Shown here piece after piece: positions 35,128 through 40,443 of a stretch of DNA of 40,443 nucleotides. A program made the position numbers and the translations under genes. The stretch comes from Cytophagaceae bacterium (GTDB taxonomy: Bacteria > Bacteroidota > Bacteroidia > Cytophagales > Spirosomataceae): contig JAIYBU010000191.1 of the NCBI GenBank assembly GCA_027488335.1, positions 1 through 40,443 of the forward strand, read 5' to 3'. Under the pieces are notes generated by a model that saw only the letters and a program-made list of their open reading frames with translations, did no database searches and was not told the DNA's origin. How positions within the stretch are numbered: position 1 is the stretch's first letter; each line of letters begins with the position of its first letter.

Positions 35128-36384
35128 TTACCAATATCTGATTTCAATTGTAAGAGTTAGCTGGATTATAACCAATATTTTATAGGCTACAATGGCTTGT
35201 TTTCCTAAGCTCTGAAGTCCTTCATTTTGAATTTGTTCTACAAAGTGAACGTATTTATCTGTTTGTTGACCCTTGCTATGTTGTAATTGCTTCTGTACTA
35301 ATTTAGCATCACCAGAGAGCATATATAGAGTAGTTCCAAATGTGTCTCTCGATGCCTTAAAATATAGACCACGATGCACTTTTGCCATTTCTGCGATAAC
35401 TTTCAAAAGTCTGTTAACCTTTGGATTAGTCATACCTTTAAAAAGCTTCTTATTAGCTTCAGTTGGCATATATTTTCTGGCAATTTCTTGTGGTTTCCCA
35501 TCGAAGAGTAAATATAGTGGACGAATTGCTATTTTTTCTGTTTTCATTGCTCGAAATTTCAATATCAAACCTTCGTTGCTTTCGCTAAAGTTATCATTAG
35601 TAAGTGCATAACAGTCTGAAAATCGTAATCCAGTATAGCAGCTAAACAAAAACATATCCCTTGCCTTCTCCAAAAATTGATAGTTTTTGATTTCTTCAGG
35701 AAATTCTAATTGCTCAATTCTAACAGTTTCTTCAGGTAAAAGGAATATTGTATCGGTCTCTTCAACTTTTAGTTTAAAGTGCTTGTAGGGATTCTTGTTC
35801 TCTGCAAACAAATCTTGTTTGATAGCCAGATTGATATATTTTCTTAGATGACGGTGATACTTCTCAATTGTATTAGTGCGTAACTTTTTGGTTTGTCGCA
35901 GAAAAATTTCAAAATCCTGTATAAAGTTGTAGCTCAAGTCATCAAAGCTGATAATAGCTTTAAACTCTTGCAATTTCTTAAAAGTATTCGTTTGATTAGT
36001 ATGGGTTACTTTTCTTAATAATATCTCTTTTTCAAGTTGCTGTTTATAGAAGTCGGTAAATGTAATGATTGTCTGTGTGGGTTTTTCTTTTTCAGGGTGA
36101 GTGAATTTATCAAAGTCTGATAACTTGAAGGTTTTGTGTAATGCTCGAAATTCAACCTCATATTGTTCAAATTCGGCAATTCTATCCCTTAATAATTTGA
36201 CCAAATAAGCATCTTTTACATTCAATTTCTTTTTGTCCCATTCTTTTGGAGTAACGTAGATTTTTGTTGAGAAGTACCTTCTTCTTCCATTCAAATAAAC
36301 TTGAATTTGAATTAAACCCTTCTCATGGTTCTTTTTAGTAATTTCTTTCTTTCTGTCGAAAATTAAGCTGTACGATACTTTCAT
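35128..36384 (-). CDS. Tyrosine site-specific integrase of the island
   Basis: 418 residues with the Bacteroidota integrase layout: an N-terminal arm-binding domain (IQVYLNGRRRYFSTKIYVTPKEWD), a SAM-like core-binding domain (about 105-205) and a C-terminal catalytic domain. Catalytic residues seen are R254 (CYTGLRFSD), R346 (SRDTFGT), H369 (LQHSKG) and Y378 (TDKYVHF). The usual His of HxxR is Lys343, a variant known in some active recombinases. The gene reads away from the tRNA-Asp target, which starts ~180 nt upstream, as is usual for tRNA-targeting elements. The protein should catalyse integration and excision at the 15-bp cores. Confidence 0.92.
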   Translation of the reverse strand: MKVSYSLIFDRKKEITKKNHEKGLIQIQVYLNGRRRYFSTKIYVTPKEWDKKKLNVKDAYLVKLLRDRIAEFEQYEVEFRALHKTFKLSDFDKFTHPEKEKPTQTIITFTDFYKQQLEKEILLRKVTHTNQTNTFKKLQEFKAIISFDDLSYNFIQDFEIFLRQTKKLRTNTIEKYHRHLRKYINLAIKQDLFAENKNPYKHFKLKVEETDTIFLLPEETVRIEQLEFPEEIKNYQFLEKARDMFLFSCYTGLRFSDCYALTNDNFSESNEGLILKFRAMKTEKIAIRPLYLLFDGKPQEIARKYMPTEANKKLFKGMTNPKVNRLLKVIAEMAKVHRGLYFKASRDTFGTTLYMLSGDAKLVQKQLQHSKGQQTDKYVHFVEQIQNEGLQSLGKQAIVAYKILVIIQLTLTIEIRYW

Positions 36385-36446
36385 TTTGATACCTGTTTAT
36401 GTTAATAATGGCATAAACCTAAGGTAGAAAAATGGAAACAAAATGA

Positions 36447-36495
36447 GTAGCAAACAAGTAGCAAAAAATATGCTAAAACATACTAAAATTTGCTA
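36447..36495. promoter_or_regulatory. Candidate integrase arm-type sites, right end
   Basis: GTAGCAA at 36447 and 36458 (direct, 11 nt apart) and an inverted TTTGCTA at 36489-36495. They lie about 70-115 nt inside the right att core, upstream of the integrase gene, and mirror the pair at the left end. Confidence 0.5.
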
Positions 36496-36520
36496 TGTTT
36501 TTGGGGGATGTTTTGAAACA

Positions 36521-36550
36521 AAAAAAGCACCCATTTCTGAGTGCTTTTTT
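36521..36550 (-). terminator. Terminator of the island-proximal tRNA-Asp
   Basis: 13-bp stem AAAAAAGCACTCA / TGGGTGCTTTTTT (minus strand, one U-G pair) with a 4-nt loop. It lies inside the island end and replaces the original terminator now at 31338. Confidence 0.8.
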
Positions 36551-36561
36551 TGTTATTTTCG

Positions 36562-36576
36562 GCGGTCTGGACGGGA
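36562..36576. other. Right attachment site (att core) within tRNA-Asp
   Basis: GCGGTCTGGACGGGA, covering the 3' acceptor strand, discriminator and part of the T arm of the tRNA-Asp at 36563-36636. Identical to 31365-31379. Confidence 0.85.
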
Positions 36577-36636
36577 CTCGAACCCGCGACCCCCTGCGTG
36601 ACAGGCAGGTATTCTAACCAGCTGAACTACCAAACC
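36563..36636 (-). tRNA. tRNA-Asp (GTC), island-proximal copy
   Basis: 74 nt without CCA. The acceptor stem is GGTTTGG / CCAGACC, the discriminator G, the anticodon loop CTGTCAC gives GTC, and the T loop is TTCGAGT in a GCGGG/CCCGT stem. CCA is not encoded. The 3' end serves as the integration target and has been restored by the island. Confidence 0.97.
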
Positions 36637-36668
36637 GTAGGTGTATTTGTACTATAAACTTCGATGAA

Positions 36669-36694
36669 AAAAGCACTCATTGCTGAGTGCTTTT
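36669..36694 (-). terminator. Hairpin between the two tRNA-Asp genes
   Basis: 11-bp perfect stem AAAAGCACTCA / TGAGTGCTTTT with a 4-nt loop, directly behind the 3' end of the upstream tRNA. Related in sequence to the terminators at 31338 and 36521. Confidence 0.8.
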
Positions 36695-36696
36695 AG

Positions 36697-36770
36697 CGGT
36701 CTGGACGGGACTCGAACCCGCGACCCCCTGCGTGACAGGCAGGTATTCTAACCAGCTGAACTACCAAACC
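36697..36770 (-). tRNA. tRNA-Asp (GTC), upstream copy
   Basis: 74 nt, identical to the copy at 36563-36636 by eye: same acceptor stem, GTC anticodon and T arm. It is preceded by a strong promoter at 36821-36851. Confidence 0.97.
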
Positions 36771-36820
36771 GTTTGCGTTTTGAAACGTTGAAAATATTTC
36801 TTCGTTTGTTTAACGTGGTG

Positions 36821-36851
36821 CAAAGGTACAACGATTATATTTGTGTGTCAA
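36821..36851 (-). promoter_or_regulatory. Promoter of the tRNA-Asp pair
   Basis: On the minus strand TTGACA (36851-36846) and TACCTTTG (36828-36821), spaced by 17 nt. TACCTTTG is a full match to the Bacteroidota -7 box TAnnTTTG. The tRNA starts about 50 nt downstream. Confidence 0.7.
36836..36843 (+). promoter_or_regulatory. -7 box for the DinB-like gene
   Basis: TATATTTG matches TAnnTTTG and lies 27 nt before the DinB-like start. It overlaps the divergent tRNA promoter, so the two may compete. No convincing -33 element. Confidence 0.5.
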
Positions 36852-36869
36852 GTCTTAAATCAAAAAAAT

Positions 36870-37391
36870 ATGAAAATTTCTCGACCTACCGCCACCGAGT
36901 ACGACGTGAATTCGTACCAAAATCGTTATATTCAAGGAGTTACGGGCGACGACGCCCTCAAAACTTTATCCGAAAATATTTCGATTGTGGATAATTTTTT
37001 CAAAAATATCCCCGAAGAAAAACTGCATTTTCGCTATGCCGAAGGAAAATGGACGCCACTCGAAATGCTCGGACACATCATCGACACCGAAAAAATTTTA
37101 CTTTATCGTGCCTTGTCGGTAGCTCGTGGTGAAAAACAATCATTGCTCGGCTTTGAGGAAGATGATTATGTAAAGGCCACTAATTTCGATAAAAAATCTT
37201 TACGTAGTTTATTGCTGCAATTCAAGGCTCAACGCAAATCGACGGTATTGTTTTTTAAATCGCTCGGTAAGCGTGAGTTAAGTAGAATGGGAAAAGCCAA
37301 TCAGCTACCAACCAATGCTCGTGTATTAGCTTGGTTTATTGCTGGGCATGAGTTGCACCATCTGAATATTCTGAAAGAGCGTTATTTGTAA
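36870..37391 (+). CDS. DinB-family protein
   Basis: 173 residues from the ATG at 36870; the frame opens 9 codons earlier, but the promoter box at 36836 makes the shorter start likely. It is a four-helix bundle of the DinB/YfiT type with the metal-binding His triad H69 (EMLGHIIDTEK), H160 and H164 (WFIAGHELHHLNIL). WTPLEMLGHI and the closing HELHHLNILKERYL are characteristic. The family includes putative metal-dependent hydrolases and thiol transferases such as bacillithiol S-transferase. The exact reaction here is unknown. The M20 peptidase starts 45 nt later, possibly on the same transcript. Confidence 0.9.
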   Translation: MKISRPTATEYDVNSYQNRYIQGVTGDDALKTLSENISIVDNFFKNIPEEKLHFRYAEGKWTPLEMLGHIIDTEKILLYRALSVARGEKQSLLGFEEDDYVKATNFDKKSLRSLLLQFKAQRKSTVLFFKSLGKRELSRMGKANQLPTNARVLAWFIAGHELHHLNILKERYL

Positions 37392-37436
37392 TTAAAAGAA
37401 GACTTCTTGAAAATCTTACCTAAACAAACTTCAATA

Positions 37437-38738
37437 ATGAAACTAAAACGTATATTCCTGTCATTCTTAGTTCTCAATTCTACATTTTTAATTCAATTAA
37501 AGGCTCAGTCGCTTAGTTTGGTTGAGAAAAAAATCATCGAACATGTTAAGACAAACATGCCTCAGACTGAAAAACTGTTGATTGATGCCGTAAATATCAA
37601 TAGTGGTACGCTCAACCATGCGGGTGTTCGTGAGGTTGGACAGCTTTTTAGGAAAGAGTTTGAGGCCATGGGGTTTACGACTGAATGGGTTTCACTACCC
37701 GATTCGCTCAATCGTGCGGGGCATTTGGTGGCTTATCGAAAAGGAAAAAAGGGTAAAAAACTCTTTTTAATTGGGCATTTGGATACCGTTTTTGAGAAAT
37801 CTATGCCCGCTGGGCCATTTACTCGACTCAACGATTCTACTGCCACAGGTCAAGGCGTAAATGATATGAAAGGAGGCGATGTAATGGTTATTGCTGCTCT
37901 CAAAGCTCTACACGCACAAGGATTGCTTGAAGACACGAATATTACCGTTTATTTTACGGGCGACGAAGAAAATGCAGGAAAACCCACCAGTATCAGTAGA
38001 AAGGATTTTATTGAACGTGCCAAAACCTGCGAAGTAGCCTTGGCCTATGAAACCGCTGTGGGTTTTGACATTGCGGCCACGGCTCGCCGAGGAGCAAGTG
38101 GTTGGCATCTAATAACGCACGGAAAAACGGGGCATTCGTCGGGTGTATTTAACAAAACAATGGGCTATGGGGCAATTTATGAAGCTGCCCGTATTTTAGA
38201 TGAATTTCGGGAGGCTTTGAGTCAAGAAAAATATTTGACCTTCAACCCAGGTGTAATTGTTGGCGGCACAGAAGTGAACTATGACCCCACGCAAGCCAAA
38301 GGAACTGCCATTGGTAAAACCAATATTGTGGCACAAAAAGTAGAAGTTACTGGCGATTTACGTTTCTTGACTGAAACTCAGAAAGAAGCTGCACGTACAA
38401 AAATGCGTGAAATTGTAGCCAAAAACTTAAATGCTACTTCCGCCGAAATTACGTTTTCTGATGGAATCCCTGCCATGGAACCTACCGAAGCCAACAAGCA
38501 ATTATTGGAAGTACTAAACAAAACCAGCCAAGATATGGGTTTGGGACTTGTAAAAGCTGGCGACCCAGGTTCTCGTGGGGCGGGCGATATTTCGTACATT
38601 GCACAATACGTCAGTTGTTTGGATGGACTCGGAGCATCAGGGCGTGGGGCTCATGCCCCTGGCGAAACCATTAATCTGAAAGAATATCCTGCTCTTATTC
38701 AGCGTTCGGCTTTATTGCTTTATCGTCTGACGAGGTAA
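37437..38738 (+). CDS. Secreted M20-family metallopeptidase (glutamate carboxypeptidase-like)
   Basis: 433 residues from the ATG at 37437, which begins a signal peptide (KLKRIFLSFLVLNSTFLIQLKAQ); a TTG ten codons earlier is not needed. Metal and catalytic residues are H114 and D116 (LIGHLDTVFE), D143 (GQGVNDMKGG) and E177-E178 (FTGDEENAG). The dimerisation domain follows (ARRGASGWHLITHGKTGHSSG), and DPGSRGAGDISYIA lies near the end. It resembles carboxypeptidase G2/PepT-like zinc peptidases that cleave C-terminal residues or acyl-amino acids in the periplasm. Part of the signal peptide coding sequence resembles a dispersed A/T-rich repeat. It ends at a long hairpin. Confidence 0.93.
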   Translation: MKLKRIFLSFLVLNSTFLIQLKAQSLSLVEKKIIEHVKTNMPQTEKLLIDAVNINSGTLNHAGVREVGQLFRKEFEAMGFTTEWVSLPDSLNRAGHLVAYRKGKKGKKLFLIGHLDTVFEKSMPAGPFTRLNDSTATGQGVNDMKGGDVMVIAALKALHAQGLLEDTNITVYFTGDEENAGKPTSISRKDFIERAKTCEVALAYETAVGFDIAATARRGASGWHLITHGKTGHSSGVFNKTMGYGAIYEAARILDEFREALSQEKYLTFNPGVIVGGTEVNYDPTQAKGTAIGKTNIVAQKVEVTGDLRFLTETQKEAARTKMREIVAKNLNATSAEITFSDGIPAMEPTEANKQLLEVLNKTSQDMGLGLVKAGDPGSRGAGDISYIAQYVSCLDGLGASGRGAHAPGETINLKEYPALIQRSALLLYRLTR

Positions 38739-38746
38739 ATCATTAG

Positions 38747-38796
38747 TTTTGAGTTTATAGTTGGCAGCAAGTAAGATGCCAACTATAAACTCAAAA
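38747..38796. terminator. Long hairpin between convergent genes
   Basis: 20-bp perfect arms TTTTGAGTTTATAGTTGGCA and TGCCAACTATAAACTCAAAA with a 10-nt loop, between the M20 peptidase (+) and DUF1080 gene (-). Probably a bidirectional terminator, though there is no long T-run. Confidence 0.75.
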
Positions 38797-38803
38797 TTGC
38801 CAA

Positions 38804-39697
38804 TTATTTCTTCTTGTATTTGCAAGTCGCATTATCTGGTTCAAGATAATAAGATTTAAAATTCAAGGCATTTTTGTCCATACAACCTTTCAAATTTAAT
38901 AATTCGATGTTTCGGAAGTCAATTGCATGACTTTCGGCTTGTAGAGCAATGTAGCCTTCGCCCAATGGCATCCCATCTTTTTTTGCCCATTCTTCGCCAT
39001 TTTTTACCTTGTCGGTTGCATAATCATAAGGTTTTCCCAAGAAACCACCGCCAATTCGAGCATTCGTAAAGGTCAAAACGGTATCGCCTTCTATTAAATG
39101 ATGCACAATCTTACTGCCAACGACAATCGCTTCGGCTTTTACCCATTGGTCGCCATCATAGGTCTTCGATTTTGAGTCAATGCAGTGAGCCATGTCGAGT
39201 TTTTCATTAATGTCAACAATTGTTCCAGGGGTGCAGAGGTTTCCTGTATGGCGTGGGCCATTTCCAAGACCACCCAAAAGCTGCATTTCGAGCGAAACAG
39301 GAAAATCTTGGTCTTTGCCATTACTGGCGGCCGACTGCGAATGGAGCATAATGCCGCTGTTTCGTACATTCCAAGATGCTCCGCCTGGCACTTGATTGCC
39401 CTGAAAACGATATTCAAAACGCACTCGATAGTGCGAATAGGGTGTTTTGTAATAAATGTGTCCGTACTTGTTATCGAAGTTTTGGTATTCCTTATAATTT
39501 ACCCGCATCATGCCGTTTTCTACCAAAAATGTATTTTTATAATTGTCGTTCATTTCGTGTCCCGAAATTTTTAAATCCCAATTCGTAAGGTCTTTGCCGT
39601 TAAAGAGCGAAATCCATTCTTCTTTATCTGCCTGTTTTTGGGCAAAAATGATGTAGTTTGAAAGTAAAAAAAGGAGGGTGATTAAATGTTTTTTCAT
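38804..39697 (-). CDS. Secreted DUF1080 protein (3-keto-disaccharide hydrolase-like)
   Basis: 297 residues from the ATG at 39697, which starts the signal peptide (KKHLITLLFLLSNYIIFAQ). The PF06439 fold (concanavalin-like jelly roll) begins WISLFNGKDLTNWDLKISGHE, with FLVENGMMRVNY, YRVRFEYRFQG, NSGIMLHSQS and EGYIALQAESHAIDFRNIELLNL. A short Cys-containing tail (GCMDKNALNF ... NATCKY) resembles small secreted add-on motifs of Bacteroidota. Members hydrolyse or eliminate 3-keto-glycosides made by periplasmic sugar oxidation. With the sugar dehydrogenase/ThuA protein and the TIM-barrel epimerase in the window, this supports a 3-keto-sugar theme, although the genes are far apart. Confidence 0.9.
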   Translation of the reverse strand: MKKHLITLLFLLSNYIIFAQKQADKEEWISLFNGKDLTNWDLKISGHEMNDNYKNTFLVENGMMRVNYKEYQNFDNKYGHIYYKTPYSHYRVRFEYRFQGNQVPGGASWNVRNSGIMLHSQSAASNGKDQDFPVSLEMQLLGGLGNGPRHTGNLCTPGTIVDINEKLDMAHCIDSKSKTYDGDQWVKAEAIVVGSKIVHHLIEGDTVLTFTNARIGGGFLGKPYDYATDKVKNGEEWAKKDGMPLGEGYIALQAESHAIDFRNIELLNLKGCMDKNALNFKSYYLEPDNATCKYKKK

Positions 39698-39864
39698 GGT
39701 TGAATAGCGTTTAAATGTAAGACAAGAATTCAACTTGTCAATTTTGATAGAATTTGGGTGAAACAGATGAATAATTGACGAAGTATTTGGCGTAATTTTG
39801 TCAAACCAAACTTACAAAATTAGGGTTAGATTTTGGTGTAGAATCAAAAATTTGATTGATAAAA

Positions 39865-40443
39865 ATGACAATAAAAGACATAACAACGTACCTCGAGGGA
39901 TTTGCCCCGTTGGCTTATCAAGAAAGTTACGATAATGCAGGTTTAATCGTTGGAAATGCTTCGTCAGAAGTAACGGGAGTTTTGGTAACACTCGATTCTA
40001 CCGAAGACGTGATTGATGAAGCCATTGCTAAAGGTTGCAACTTAGTGGTGGCTCATCACCCAATTATTTTCAAAGGATTAAAAAAACTGACTGGCAAAAA
40101 CTACATTGAGCGAACCATCATAAAGGCTATTAAGAATGATGTGGCTATCTATGCTACCCATACCAATCTTGATAGCGTAGTTGGGGGAGTAAATTTCAAG
40201 ATTGCCGAAAAACTAAAACTCGAAAAAGTGAAAATTCTTGCTCCAAAGAGCCAAGTTTTGATGAAATTAGTGGTTTTTGTGCCTGTTAGTAATACCAAAG
40301 AAGTGTTAGATGCACTTCACGCTGCGGGTGCAGGTGTGATTGGGAATTATAGCCATGTGAGTTTCAGAGGAGAAGGAACTGGTGCTTTTAGACCCAACGA
40401 AAAAGCAAACCCGACCATTGGGGCGGCCAATGTTGATGAAGAA
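39865..40443 (+). CDS. Nif3-like dinuclear metal-centre protein, N-terminal part (cut by window end)
   Basis: 193 codons are visible from the ATG at 39865; the frame is open at the window edge. The sequence reads MTIKDITTYLEGFAPLAYQ, SYDNAGLIVG, then VLVTLDSTEDVIDEAI and NLVVAHHPIIFKGL with the metal ligands H64 and H65, and YATHTNLDSVVGGVN. This is the N-terminal half of the Nif3/YbgI family (PF01784), hexameric proteins with a two-metal site sometimes annotated as GTP cyclohydrolase 1 type 2. The molecular function is unsettled. The remainder, including the inserted PII-like domain typical of the ~370-residue versions (KLVVFVPVSNTKEVLDALHAAGAG), has just begun. Confidence 0.92.
   Translation, partial: MTIKDITTYLEGFAPLAYQESYDNAGLIVGNASSEVTGVLVTLDSTEDVIDEAIAKGCNLVVAHHPIIFKGLKKLTGKNYIERTIIKAIKNDVAIYATHTNLDSVVGGVNFKIAEKLKLEKVKILAPKSQVLMKLVVFVPVSNTKEVLDALHAAGAGVIGNYSHVSFRGEGTGAFRPNEKANPTIGAANVDEE

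Larger units (their letters stand above)
31365..36576. mobile_element. Integrative mini-island in tRNA-Asp with toxin-antitoxin cargo
   Basis: The 15-bp sequence GCGGTCTGGACGGGA, the 3' end of tRNA-Asp, is present at 31365-31379 (fragment) and 36562-36576 (in the intact tRNA), in direct orientation, 5197 bp apart. Between them lie a tyrosine integrase adjacent to the tRNA end, a zeta-like toxin/antitoxin pair, an AbiE-like pair with a broken nucleotidyltransferase, a broken XRE regulator, duplicated noncoding modules and inverted repeats. The DNA is visibly richer in A/T than the flanks. No replication, conjugation or phage structural gene is seen, so it is a defective or satellite-type island rather than a full ICE. 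Confidence 0.85.

Noticed and set aside
36563..36770. The second full tRNA-Asp as part of the island (alternative boundary at 36696)
   Set aside because: The tRNAs are identical tandem genes with one promoter upstream. A boundary at the first tRNA 3' end next to the integrase is simpler, though it cannot be fully excluded.

Overview
The window looks like a chromosomal segment of a Bacteroidota bacterium, most likely order Cytophagales (an Emticicia/Arcicella/Runella-like genome; genus is an inference). The signs are many signal peptides of the form MKK...FAQ, Bacteroidota promoter elements (TAnnTTTG), A-rich translation starts without Shine-Dalgarno sequences, and many families typical of the group: ThuA/PQQ-sugar dehydrogenase fusions, DUF1080, Nudix-type sugar regulators and CitMHS-AtuA operons.

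Region 1 (1-9613, + strand): the tail of a short-chain dehydrogenase, an MFS transporter, a 1258-residue secreted ThuA / sugar-dehydrogenase / PKD / cytochrome c protein, and a small secreted protein that duplicates its last domain. A luciferase-like monooxygenase, a probable outer-membrane protein, and an AraC regulator next to an aldo/keto reductase follow. Region 2 (9695-28046, all - strand): a secreted FAD sugar/alditol oxidase, a type-B carboxylesterase, a translationally coupled CitMHS / AtuA / AtuA-like small-subunit operon, and a long run of exported hydrolases. That run holds a sulfatase, two PF00756-type esterases, a GH42 beta-galactosidase, two further type-B carboxylesterases, two BD-FAE-like hydrolases and a sugar isomerase/epimerase-like TIM barrel. 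It looks like a catabolic locus for an esterified, sulfated, galactose-containing glycan, with no SusC/SusD pair in view. A divergent Nudix-type (AraR/NrtR-like) regulator at 28124 sits beside a 23-bp palindrome and probably controls it. Several spacers in this region carry dispersed palindromic repeats. A secreted double esterase (alpha/beta hydrolase fused to SGNH) at 29761 continues the theme on the + strand.

Region 3 (31365-36576): a compact AT-rich integrative island inserted in the 3' end of a tRNA-Asp gene. It is bounded by a 15-bp direct repeat (5197 bp from repeat start to repeat start). It encodes a tyrosine integrase, a zeta-like kinase toxin with its antitoxin, and an AbiE-like pair (winged-helix protein plus nucleotidyltransferase) whose nucleotidyltransferase is cut by one in-frame stop. 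It also holds a HipB-like XRE gene with an in-frame stop, and a duplicated ~180-bp noncoding module with 18-bp operator-like inverted repeats. A 38-bp perfect palindrome ends on the start codon of the winged-helix gene. This is the most unusual part of the window.

Region 4 (36563-40443): two identical tandem tRNA-Asp(GTC) genes, a DinB-like protein, a secreted M20 peptidase, a DUF1080 protein and the start of a Nif3-like gene cut by the window edge.
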